From contig JADFDG010000003.1 in assembly GCA_018262975.1 (NCBI GenBank), forward strand, positions 124,001-188,000: a stretch of DNA of 64,000 bases, written 5' to 3'. This document shows, piece after piece, positions 44,193 through 55,110 of the stretch. A program made the position numbers and the translations under genes. Position 1 is the first letter of the stretch; each line of letters starts with the position of its first letter. Below the pieces are notes generated by a model. It had not been told where the DNA came from and did no database searches. It was given only the letters and a program-made list of their open reading frames with translations. The DNA is from Gammaproteobacteria bacterium. GTDB lineage: Bacteria; Pseudomonadota; Gammaproteobacteria; Pseudomonadales; JADFDG01.

Positions 44193-44229
44193 GGAACCTG
44201 CGGTGGCCGGTGATGACGAGGCGTCCAGC

Positions 44230-46113
44230 CTAGCCGACGCGGCGGCGCAGGGCGAGTACGGCCAGTGAAAGCAACATGACCAGACATGGCGCGCCGAGCA
44301 GGTCGAACAACTGGAAGCGTCCGCCGCCCTCCTCGCTGGTGGTGTCGACGGGCGTGACGCTGTAGCGCACCACCGTGCGTGCCACCGCGGCCGGCTTGAC
44401 CACGTCGCGGGCTTCGATCAGGAAGCACACGTCGCCCTGGTAGGTGCCTGATGGCCAGGAGGGGGTGGCCGTGCTCCAGTCGGAGAGCAGCGTCCAGCCG
44501 CTGTCGGCGGGGGTCTTCACCTGCACGCGCAGTTCGTTGATGCCGGATCCACCGGCCAGCGTCGGTGTGATCGCCAGCGTCTCGCCGGGCAGCAGGTGCG
44601 CCGGGAATTCGAACGCGCCGCGGTCGAAGCGCAGCGTCGTCGCCGGGGCAGTATCGAGCGGCTCGAGGAACAGCGCCTGCGGCTGGCTGCCGCAGTCGCG
44701 GTAGCCGAAACCGACCAGTTTACCGTCGTTGTTCAGGTCGGTGATGGCACTGACTTCCCAGCCGGCACCGGTATCGGCGAGGTTGGCGAGCAGTTCGGCG
44801 GTGGGTGTGGCGGCAGCAACGTCCACCAGCATGGGGGTGCCGGTGCCGGCAGCGTTGTAGCCCAGATTGCCGGCCAGCAGTCCGTCGTCGTTCAGGGTGA
44901 AGCCCAGCACCGTGCCGGCGCGGATGCTGTGGTCGGCGCCGCCAAGCAGTACCAGCCCACCGATGCAATCCACCACGCCGTCGAGATTGGCATCCAGTGA
45001 TGCCGGATTGAATGCGCAGGACAGCAGGCGCTTGTCCAGCACGCTGTCGCCGATGCGCACGTCGCCGCGCAGGATGGCGCGGCTGCCGTTGATGGCCAGC
45101 GGAAACGCGTTGGAGAGGTCGTCGGTGCCGGTGACCGTTTGCGGGAACGTGTAGCGCACGGTGCTGCCGTCGGCGAGCAGGCGGATGAGCAGTGAACTGT
45201 TGGCCGGACCATCGGGATCTATCACGATGTCGCCAGGCGGGTTGTTGCCGTCTAAGCCAGCGCGCGGCTGCGGCTTGCGCTCGCCCATGCGCCGCGTGGC
45301 GCTGCTGCAGGTGCACTTGTCGTGGCCATAGCCATGCCCGCGGCCGTGCTCCTCGTGGCCGCGGCCGTGGCCACGGTGCCAGTGGCCGTGTTCATCGACG
45401 CAGGTTTCATCGCTGCCGTCGTCGCCATCGATCGGGCAGCCCTCGCCATACACCAGGCAATCGGCGTTGCTGCCGTTCCAGCCGAGTACCAGCGGTTCCG
45501 CAAGATCGTTGATGGCCACCAGCCAGGGGATGTCTTCCAGCAGCACGGTGCCGCCCGCGTGCAGCAGCACGCCGTGCTGGCCCAAGCCATCGACCTGCGT
45601 GCTGGCCACCACGCCGGCGGCATTCTCGTCCACGAAATTGCCGGGGTAGAGCGTGTACGGCAGCGAATCCTGCCCCACCGGGGCGCTGGGGGATGGATAC
45701 ACGAACGCGGTGATGCCGGTGGGCGTGCCGGCCGGATCCTCCGGCGGTATCACGCGGATGCCGAAGGCGTAATGACGACAGAAGAACCACACGCAGGTGA
45801 TGTCGTTGCCGGTCAGGCCGATGAAGTTCTCGGTGTGCAGCACGTTGCCCTGTGGGTTGCTGTCGAACTTTGCCTCGTAGGTGAGGAAGACGCCCGCGCT
45901 GTTCAGCCAGAAACCGAACAACTGGTCATCGTCGTTGACCGCGGTGGCGATGGACAGCACCTGGTCAGCGTAGTCGGCCTGGAGTTGCGAGGGCGGAATG
46001 GCGTCCTGCACGCTGCTGAAATGGTAGCCGGCGGGCAGGGCTGCCGGTGCGGCGGCGGGGATGGCCGCCAGCAGCAACAGGCCGGCGAGGCGGCGGGCGA
46101 GGGTGGCGAACAT
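44230..46113 (-). CDS. exported protein with His-rich loop and GlyGly-CTERM-like tail
   Basis: A protein of about 627 residues from the ATG at 46113, which opens directly on a signal peptide (MFATLARRLAGLLLLAAIPA); an ATG 12 codons earlier is possible. The main body is beta-rich with repeated pieces such as IATAVNDDDQLFGFW and LAGNLGYNAAGTG, loosely like DUF3466. Near the middle a loop holds many His residues (HGHWHRGHGRGHEEHGRG) between cysteines, suited to metal binding. The C-terminus is Gly-rich (EEGGGR), then a hydrophobic helix, then RRR. That matches a GlyGly-CTERM sorting signal cut by rhombosortase. The function is unknown. Confidence 0.65.
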   Translation of the reverse strand: MFATLARRLAGLLLLAAIPAAAPAALPAGYHFSSVQDAIPPSQLQADYADQVLSIATAVNDDDQLFGFWLNSAGVFLTYEAKFDSNPQGNVLHTENFIGLTGNDITCVWFFCRHYAFGIRVIPPEDPAGTPTGITAFVYPSPSAPVGQDSLPYTLYPGNFVDENAAGVVASTQVDGLGQHGVLLHAGGTVLLEDIPWLVAINDLAEPLVLGWNGSNADCLVYGEGCPIDGDDGSDETCVDEHGHWHRGHGRGHEEHGRGHGYGHDKCTCSSATRRMGERKPQPRAGLDGNNPPGDIVIDPDGPANSSLLIRLLADGSTVRYTFPQTVTGTDDLSNAFPLAINGSRAILRGDVRIGDSVLDKRLLSCAFNPASLDANLDGVVDCIGGLVLLGGADHSIRAGTVLGFTLNDDGLLAGNLGYNAAGTGTPMLVDVAAATPTAELLANLADTGAGWEVSAITDLNNDGKLVGFGYRDCGSQPQALFLEPLDTAPATTLRFDRGAFEFPAHLLPGETLAITPTLAGGSGINELRVQVKTPADSGWTLLSDWSTATPSWPSGTYQGDVCFLIEARDVVKPAAVARTVVRYSVTPVDTTSEEGGGRFQLFDLLGAPCLVMLLSLAVLALRRRVG

Positions 46114-46227
46114 GGCGGGGCCTGCCTGCGCGTCTGCGGCGCGCTTCATCGGACGGGAATTTCTTCAGGTTAGCAGCGCGCCACCCCTGCGCCACGCCGC
46201 CCCCGACCAGTGGCCCGCCTTGCCGTT

Positions 46228-46251
46228 GTAGCGAGGGGGCCATGCCCCCGA
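46228..46251 (+). repeat. REP element, canonical copy
   Basis: Perfect copy with GTAGCGA head; first of a cluster of three in the divergent gap ahead of the flavin reductase gene. Confidence 0.85.
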
Positions 46252-46260
46252 TACGGTGGA

Positions 46261-46284
46261 TCGGAGGCATGCTCCCCTCTCCAC
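46261..46284 (-). repeat. REP element, degenerate middle copy
   Basis: Four changes from the 24-base consensus in minus orientation. The hairpin is partly kept by a shifted pairing (GGAG with CTCC). Confidence 0.5.
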
Positions 46285-46293
46285 GCAGAGCGG

Positions 46294-46317
46294 TCGGGGG
46301 CATGGCCCCCTCTCTAC
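46294..46317 (-). repeat. REP element, canonical copy
   Basis: Perfect copy with GTAGAGA head on the minus strand, 42 bases before the flavin reductase start. It pairs with the copy at 46228 in opposite orientation. Confidence 0.85.
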
Positions 46318-46359
46318 AGGGCGGCGTATGTTCGACCCATCGACAGCCGAGGTGACCCC

Positions 46360-46944
46360 ATGCGCACGCTCAAGCTCGACAAGGCCTTCACCCTGCTCGA
46401 ACCCGGCCCGGTGGTGCTGGTGACCACCGGCGATGCCCGGCACCGCAACATCATGACCATCTCCTGGACGATGGTGATGGATTTCACGCCGCGCTTCGCC
46501 CTCACCACCGGCCCCTGGAACCACTCCTTCGCGATGCTGCGCAGGACGCGCGAGTGCGTGCTGGCCATCCCCGCCGCCGACCAGCTGGACACCGTGGTCG
46601 GCATCGGCACCTGTTCGGGCGCCGACACCGACAAGTTCGAGCGCTTCGGCCTGACGCCGCTGCCGGGCAAGGTGGTGGCCGCGCCGCTGGTGCGCGAGTG
46701 CCTGGCCAACATCGAGTGCCGGGTGGTGGAGATCATTCCCCGCCACAACCTCGTCGTGCTCGAGGGCGTGGCCGCCCATGTCGATGCGGCGCGCAAGGAG
46801 CGGCGCATGCTGCACGCGGTGGGGGACGGCACCTTCGTCGCCGATGGCCGCCGCTACGATCGCCGGCGGATGATGGCGGCGAAGCTGCCGCCCGGCGTCC
46901 GAGCGGCCCCGCCACCGTTGGTAACAACTCCGCTGTCCAGGTGA
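46360..46944 (+). CDS. flavin reductase family protein
   Basis: A 194-residue FMN-binding split-barrel protein of the flavin reductase/DIM6 group. It starts MRTLKLDKAFTLLEPGPVVLVTTGDA, has NIMTISWTMVMDFTPRF and ALTTGPWNHSF, the flavin-contacting region, and IPAADQLDTVVGIGTCSG. GAGGTGA precedes the ATG. Relatives supply reduced FMN or act on small quinones; the specific role is unknown. The gene ends 90 bases ahead of the DapB-like pair. Confidence 0.82.
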   Translation: MRTLKLDKAFTLLEPGPVVLVTTGDARHRNIMTISWTMVMDFTPRFALTTGPWNHSFAMLRRTRECVLAIPAADQLDTVVGIGTCSGADTDKFERFGLTPLPGKVVAAPLVRECLANIECRVVEIIPRHNLVVLEGVAAHVDAARKERRMLHAVGDGTFVADGRRYDRRRMMAAKLPPGVRAAPPPLVTTPLSR

Positions 46945-47034
46945 CCGCCCGGTCAGGATAATGCCGCTTCCGCCTGCCGCCGCACCGCCGGCCGCGGGCA
47001 TACCAAGACCTGATTCATGCCAGGGGAGGCACCG

Positions 47035-48327
47035 GTGTCACGTCCGTACCGCATCATCATCTGGAGTCCCGGCGACATGGGCGGCCGCGCCCTGCGCACG
47101 GCCCTGCTCGCGCCCGACCGCTTCGAGGTCGTCGGCGTCAAGGTGTTCAGCCCGCACAAGCACGGCAAGGACATCGGCGAACTGGTCGGCCTGCCGCCGG
47201 TAGGCGTGAAGGCCACCACCTCCAAGGCCGAGATCCTCGCGCTCGACGCCGACTGCGTGGTGCACACGCCCACCACCCCGGCGCTGCTCCAGGGTTCCGA
47301 CCAGGACGTGCTGGACCTGCTGGCGTCCGGCAAGAACGTGGTGTCCGGCGCTTCGCACCACAACCCGTCCATGCACAACTGGTTGTCCGAGGGGCAACCG
47401 GCGCTCGACGTGCTGCGCACCGTCGGCAAGATGAAAGTGACGGGCAACATCTTCAAGCCGCAGGAGAAGCAGGCGCTGGCGGCACTGAAGCAGATCGTGC
47501 GCGCGATCGATTCGAAACCAGCGCAACGCCTGCATCCGTTGCTGGAGAAACTCGCCGGGCGCGTGCTCGAGCGCGTTCTGCCGCGGCGCGCTTCCGGTGC
47601 ACGCTTCCAGCAGGCCTGCGTGGAAGGTGGCGCCTCGCTGTTCGGTACCGGTCTGCATCCGGGCATCATGGTGGAGCAGGTGGTGTTGCGCCTGGCCGGC
47701 TTGATGGACGAGGTGGAGCGCGTGCACTTCCTCGAGGTGGGTGACCTGTCCGCGGCGCCGGACGGCATGTGGGGCGGCCTGGAGAGCCTCGGCTTCGGCA
47801 CCTCGCTGGATTCGGTGGATTCCAACCACGCCATCGCGTTGATGCAGCATTTCTATTTCAACGACGTGCTGGGCCACGTCGCGCACGCGCTGTTCGGCGC
47901 CACGCCGGATCGCGTGCGCGTCGAGCGCACCGTCTACCCGGTGGCGGCGCGCGTCGAGGTGAAGGCCGGTGGCACGGTGATCAAACCGGGCACCGTCGGC
48001 GCCATCCACATGACCTACCGCGGTTACATCGACGACCGCCTGTTCATGACCAACGAGGAGTGCTGGCACGTCGGTGGCGGCAACGCGCACCTCGGGCCGG
48101 ACCACCCGGACAGCCTGGCCGGCGGCCACCTGATCACCCTCGAGGGCAAGCCGGGCCGCATCGAGTTCCGCTCGGTGCCCGACGATGATTCGTTCAAGGC
48201 CGACTGGTCGGCGGTCACCGACATTTCGGTGAAGGCCATCCTCGACTCCATTCCCGCGGTGTGTGCCGCGCCGCCGGGCTTGCTTATGCCCGACCTGTCG
48301 CCCCGCTATCGCCTGGAGGAGGTGTGA
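47035..48327 (+). CDS. DapB-like NAD(P)-dependent oxidoreductase, long paralog
   Basis: A 430-residue protein of the dihydrodipicolinate reductase-like/amine dehydrogenase group. The N-terminal Rossmann start is YRIIIWSPGDMGGRAL and the catalytic-core piece is FGTGLHPGIMVEQVVLRLAG. The GTG at 47035 is chosen over the ATG at 47017 because GGGGAGG sits six bases before it. It is unlike true DapB in lacking the usual HHxxKxDxPSGT motif. The next gene, three bases later, is a shorter paralog. The substrate is unknown. Confidence 0.75.
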   Translation: MSRPYRIIIWSPGDMGGRALRTALLAPDRFEVVGVKVFSPHKHGKDIGELVGLPPVGVKATTSKAEILALDADCVVHTPTTPALLQGSDQDVLDLLASGKNVVSGASHHNPSMHNWLSEGQPALDVLRTVGKMKVTGNIFKPQEKQALAALKQIVRAIDSKPAQRLHPLLEKLAGRVLERVLPRRASGARFQQACVEGGASLFGTGLHPGIMVEQVVLRLAGLMDEVERVHFLEVGDLSAAPDGMWGGLESLGFGTSLDSVDSNHAIALMQHFYFNDVLGHVAHALFGATPDRVRVERTVYPVAARVEVKAGGTVIKPGTVGAIHMTYRGYIDDRLFMTNEECWHVGGGNAHLGPDHPDSLAGGHLITLEGKPGRIEFRSVPDDDSFKADWSAVTDISVKAILDSIPAVCAAPPGLLMPDLSPRYRLEEV

Positions 48328-48329
48328 CC

Positions 48330-49217
48330 ATGAGCAGGAAACGCATTGCCGTGACCGTGTGTGGCACCGGCGTGGTCGCCGAGCGCGTGGCCGCGCAGGT
48401 CCGCGCGCGCAAGGACCTGAAACTGGCTGGCTTGATTGCGGCAGATGATGCCGTGCCGGCGGGCACCGATTGCATCGTCCACGTGCCGGCCGCCGGCGAA
48501 CTGCTTGATGACAGCGCGGCCGCCCGCATCGGTGCCTGGCTGCGCGCCGGCATCGACGTGGTGTCCACCGCGCCGGCAGAGGCGCTGCCGGATGCCGACC
48601 TGCGCGGCGCCTGCCGTGCCGGCGGCACCACCTACCACGGCACCGGCGGCCATCCGTCGCGGCTGGTGTCGCGCTTCAACCGCGCGTTTTCCGCCATCAC
48701 CCGCAACATCCGTGACGTGGAGCTGGTGGAAGAGCGCGAAGTGGCGCAGTTGCCGTCGGCCGACGATGCGCGCGCCGTCGCCGATTACTACGTGGCCGGC
48801 CTGCACACGCTGGCCGACGCGGTGTTCGGCAATGCCCTGCCCGGCGTGCCGGTGAAGGCGCGCGTGCGCCACGTGGCCGCCGGGAGCGAGCCGCCTTCGC
48901 GGGTCGGCAAGGCGCCTGCGCCGGCCGAGCAACTGGTCGTGCGCCGCTCGCTCGGCGAGCACCTGGCCTACGACACCGTGTGGCGCCAGCGCGACGGCAG
49001 CGACGTGCCGCTGCGTTACCGCCTGAACACGCAGAGCAGCGATGCCATCGGCCACGTCACCATCGAGTTCCATGCCGGCGGCGACGTGGACCCGGCCGAC
49101 CACCTGGCCTGTGGCGCGTTGCTGGATGCCATCCGGCCGGTGTTCGAGAGCGCGCCGGGGATCCTGCGCCATGACCTCGACATCAACCACGTGCAACTGA
49201 ACGACTGCCTGGCGTGA
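48330..49217 (+). CDS. DapB-like NAD(P)-binding protein, short diverged paralog
   Basis: A 295-residue homolog of the upstream protein. Shared pieces include TDCIVHVPA with the partner's ADCVVHTPT, YHGTGGHPSRLVSRF with FGTGLHPGIMVEQV, and LLDAIRPVFESAPGILRHDL with ILDSIPAVCAAPPGLLMPDL. The nucleotide loop is altered (VCGTGVVAE) and the middle third of the partner is missing. GGAGGAGG precedes the ATG at 48330. It may be a second subunit or a partner enzyme. It overlaps the MFS gene by four bases. Confidence 0.7.
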   Translation: MSRKRIAVTVCGTGVVAERVAAQVRARKDLKLAGLIAADDAVPAGTDCIVHVPAAGELLDDSAAARIGAWLRAGIDVVSTAPAEALPDADLRGACRAGGTTYHGTGGHPSRLVSRFNRAFSAITRNIRDVELVEEREVAQLPSADDARAVADYYVAGLHTLADAVFGNALPGVPVKARVRHVAAGSEPPSRVGKAPAPAEQLVVRRSLGEHLAYDTVWRQRDGSDVPLRYRLNTQSSDAIGHVTIEFHAGGDVDPADHLACGALLDAIRPVFESAPGILRHDLDINHVQLNDCLA

Positions 49218-50641
49218 CCCCCGACACCCGCCGGCGCTGGCTGGCACTGGTCATCCTGTGCCTGGGCGACCTCATGATCGTGCTCGATTCGACGATCGTG
49301 AACGTCGCCTTGCCGTCGATCGGCAACGAGCTGGCGTTCTCGCCGACGGCGCTGGTGTGGGTGATCAACGCCTACCTCCTCACCTACGGTGGCTTCCTGC
49401 TGCTCGGTGGCCGGCTGGGCGATCTCTACGGGCACCGCCGGCTCTACCTGGCCGGCATCGTGCTGTTCACGCTCGCCTCACTGGCTTGCGGTGTGGCCGA
49501 AAGCCGGGAAACGCTGGTGATCGCCCGCGCGGTACAGGGCATCGGTGGTGCCGTGGTGTCGGCGGTGGCGATGGCGCTGATCATGAACCTGTTCCCGGAG
49601 CCGGCCGAACGCGCGAAGGCCATGGGCGTGTTCGGTTTCGTGATGGCCGGTGGCGGTTCGCTGGGCGTGCTGCTCGGCGGTGTGCTGACCGACGCCTTCC
49701 ACTGGCACTGGGTATTCCTCGTCAACATCCCGGTCGGCGTGGTGGTGTGCGCGCTGGTGCTGGCGTTGTTGCCGGCCGGCGTGCACATCGCCGGCGAGCG
49801 GCGTATCGACGTCGCCGGCGCCGTGACCATCACCTTGTCGCTGATGCTCGCGGTGTACGCCATCGTCAACGGCAACGAGTGGGGCTGGGCATCGGCGGCG
49901 ACGCTGGGTCTGCTGGGCAGTGCGGCGGCACTGTTGCTGCTGTTCCTGTTCATCGAGTGGCGCATCGCGACGCCGCTGGTGCCGCTGTCGTTGTTCCGCC
50001 TGCACAACCTGTCCGTGGCCAATGCCGCCGCGGTGCTGTGGGCGGCCGCGATGTTCGCGTGGTTCTTCCTCTCGGCGTTGTACCTGCAACGCGTGCTCGG
50101 CTACACGCCGATGCAGGTTGGCCTGGCCTTCCTGCCGTCCAACCTGATCATGGCGGTGTTCTCGCTGGGCCTGTCGGCGTGGATGGTGACGCGCTACGGC
50201 CTGCGCCTGCCGCTGGTGGCCGGCCTGCTGCTGGTGGCCGTCGGTTTGTTGCTGTTCGCGCTGGCGCCGGTGGACGGTGATTTCTGGTGGCACGTGCTGC
50301 CGGGCATGCTGCTGTCCGGGCTCGGCACCGGCATGGCCTTCAATCCGTTGTTGCTGGCGGCCATGGACGGCGTGGACGAGCGGGACTCCGGGCTGGCGTC
50401 GGGCGTGGTGAACACTTCGTTCATGATGGGCGGCGCGCTGGGGTTGGCGGTGCTGGTGAGCGTTGCCGCCGCGCGCACCGATGCGCTGCAGGTCGCCGGT
50501 GCGGGATCGCTGGCGGCGCTCAACGGCGGTTACCAGCTCGCCTTCCTGGTGGCCGCCGTGGCGGCGGCGCTGGCGGCCCTGCTGGCGCTGTGGCTGAAGC
50601 CGTCGGCGGCGGCCGGGCAGGGTGTGGCGGTCGTGCACTGA
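49214..50641 (+). CDS. DHA2-family MFS drug/metabolite exporter
   Basis: A 475-residue transporter with about 14 membrane segments (EmrB/QacA type). Motif A is GGRLGDLYGHRRL, motif C-like GGSLGVLLGGVL, and DLMIVLDSTIVNVALPSI is the usual first helix. The GTG start overlaps the stop of the paralog gene by four bases (GTGA), so the two are coupled. The exporter may discharge a product of the DapB-like pair, but that is inference from position only. A strong terminator follows. Confidence 0.88.
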   Translation: MTPDTRRRWLALVILCLGDLMIVLDSTIVNVALPSIGNELAFSPTALVWVINAYLLTYGGFLLLGGRLGDLYGHRRLYLAGIVLFTLASLACGVAESRETLVIARAVQGIGGAVVSAVAMALIMNLFPEPAERAKAMGVFGFVMAGGGSLGVLLGGVLTDAFHWHWVFLVNIPVGVVVCALVLALLPAGVHIAGERRIDVAGAVTITLSLMLAVYAIVNGNEWGWASAATLGLLGSAAALLLLFLFIEWRIATPLVPLSLFRLHNLSVANAAAVLWAAAMFAWFFLSALYLQRVLGYTPMQVGLAFLPSNLIMAVFSLGLSAWMVTRYGLRLPLVAGLLLVAVGLLLFALAPVDGDFWWHVLPGMLLSGLGTGMAFNPLLLAAMDGVDERDSGLASGVVNTSFMMGGALGLAVLVSVAAARTDALQVAGAGSLAALNGGYQLAFLVAAVAAALAALLALWLKPSAAAGQGVAVVH

Positions 50642-50661
50642 CGGTGCCGCGCGCGCACATG

Positions 50662-50690
50662 AAAAAGCCCGGCATTTGCCGGGCTTTTTC
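50662..50690. terminator. bidirectional terminator between the MFS and fadA genes
   Basis: AAAAAGCCCGGC and GCCGGGCTTTTT around a short ATTT centre, with T runs on both strands between convergent genes. Confidence 0.92.
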
Positions 50691-50712
50691 TTTCACGCGG
50701 AGCTTGGTGCGG

Positions 50713-51912
<1,200 letters not shown>

Positions 51913-51917
51913 TCAGG

Positions 51918-54065
<2,148 letters not shown>

Positions 54066-54082
54066 GGGGATTCCTCAAAGAA

Positions 54083-54106
54083 GTAGCGAGGGGGCCATGC
54101 CCCCGA
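54083..54106 (+). repeat. REP element, canonical copy
   Basis: Perfect copy with GTAGCGA head, just upstream of the fadB start codon and therefore likely in its 5' leader. Confidence 0.85.
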
Positions 54107-54131
54107 CGGCGCGCCATGCAGGATGGCAGGG

Positions 54132-54152
54132 TCGAGGGCAGGACCCTCTGGC
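54132..54152 (-). repeat. REP element, degenerate copy
   Basis: TCGAGGGCAGGACCCTC keeps the hairpin (GAGGG/CCCTC) but the head has decayed. It is inverted relative to the copy at 54083. Confidence 0.4.
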
Positions 54153-54319
54153 GGCGGGGAAAACGGTGGCGGCGGGAGTATAGGCGAGCGGTCTGCCCGG
54201 CCGGAGCACGATGTGTGACCCGGGGGTCGGCGGCTGCCGCCACTTGAGGTGGGAACGGACGGGTTCCGTTCTTGGTGTGACCGGCCCCACAAAGTCACGA
54301 ACTGGTGGGTGGCGGGCGA

Positions 54320-54347
54320 TTGCTAAGCCGAACTTCTGATCTATGCT
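54320..54347 (+). promoter_or_regulatory. possible promoter of the hypothetical gene at 54391
   Basis: TTGCTA (54320-54325) and TATGCT (54342-54347) with a 16-base spacer, each matching four of six consensus bases. A GAGGA-like ribosome binding site follows before the ATG. Confidence 0.4.
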
Positions 54348-54390
54348 GGCCCCGTCGATAAGAACAACTACCTAGCCGAGGACCGCCGCC

Positions 54391-55035
54391 ATGAACCTGC
54401 CTGCCCTGACGGCCCGCGTCGCACTGCCCGCCACCCATGCGCTGGAATGGGACCTGCGTGACCTGCGCTCGCTCGGTGATGCCGTGGACCTGGTCTGGGA
54501 CGTGGCAGCCTGCCTGCCGTTCTTCGTGCCCGCCACCGGCCTGCTGCTGCTCGACTGGCGCTGCGTGGACGACGGCAGCGGCCGCCTGGGCGTGCGCCCG
54601 CGGATCGATATGCACAGTGAACCCTGGCTGACGCTCCCGGTGGCGGCGGTGCGCCCCACCGGCGCTGCCATCCACGTCGGCACCGACGCCGACGGCGAGC
54701 GCCAGCTGTCCCTGCAGATGCCGGCCCGGCGAGGGCGCGCGGGAGCCCGCTTGCCGCTCGCGACCGGCCTCATGCGCATGTCCATGCAGGCACACGACGA
54801 GCACCTGCGCTTCCTGCCGGTGGTGCTGCGCAGCGACCTCGCCGAGGACCACCGCGGCGGCGTGTCCCTGCACCTGCACAGCATCGACCTCGCCACGCTG
54901 GTGGCCAAGGGCACCCTCGATGCCGCCGCCCGCAAGCGCCTGTCGTCTTGCATCGCCGAGCGCGTGCTGGCGCTGATGAGCCTGCCCGGCGCGGGACTGG
55001 CCCGCGACGTACCGATGATCATCGACGTGCCGTGA
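54391..55035 (+). CDS. hypothetical protein
   Basis: A 214-residue soluble protein without signal peptide or membrane helix. I do not recognise the family. The first two thirds look beta-rich with hydrophobic strands (GLLLLDWRC, WLTLPVAAVRP, LRFLPVVLRS), and the end is helical. It has its own terminator 25 bases after the stop and a plausible promoter, so it is a single-gene unit. Coding bias matches its neighbours, which supports it as real. Confidence 0.7.
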   Translation: MNLPALTARVALPATHALEWDLRDLRSLGDAVDLVWDVAACLPFFVPATGLLLLDWRCVDDGSGRLGVRPRIDMHSEPWLTLPVAAVRPTGAAIHVGTDADGERQLSLQMPARRGRAGARLPLATGLMRMSMQAHDEHLRFLPVVLRSDLAEDHRGGVSLHLHSIDLATLVAKGTLDAAARKRLSSCIAERVLALMSLPGAGLARDVPMIIDVP

Positions 55036-55059
55036 TCCGTTGAACGCGTTGTCACAGGG

Positions 55060-55084
55060 GCCCGGCATTGCCGGGCTTTTTTTT
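55060..55084 (+). terminator. Rho-independent terminator
   Basis: GCCCGGC pairs with GCCGGGC around ATT, followed by eight T. It ends the hypothetical gene just upstream of recJ. Confidence 0.92.
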
Positions 55085-55110
55085 CGCGTGGCTCGCCGTG
55101 CGTGGTGGCG

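Larger units (their letters stand above)
54066..54390. other. 325-bp divergent gap between fadB and the next gene
   Basis: No gene is seen. It contains one canonical and one degenerate REP copy near fadB and a possible promoter facing the plus-strand gene. The remainder shows no recognisable element. Confidence 0.5.
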
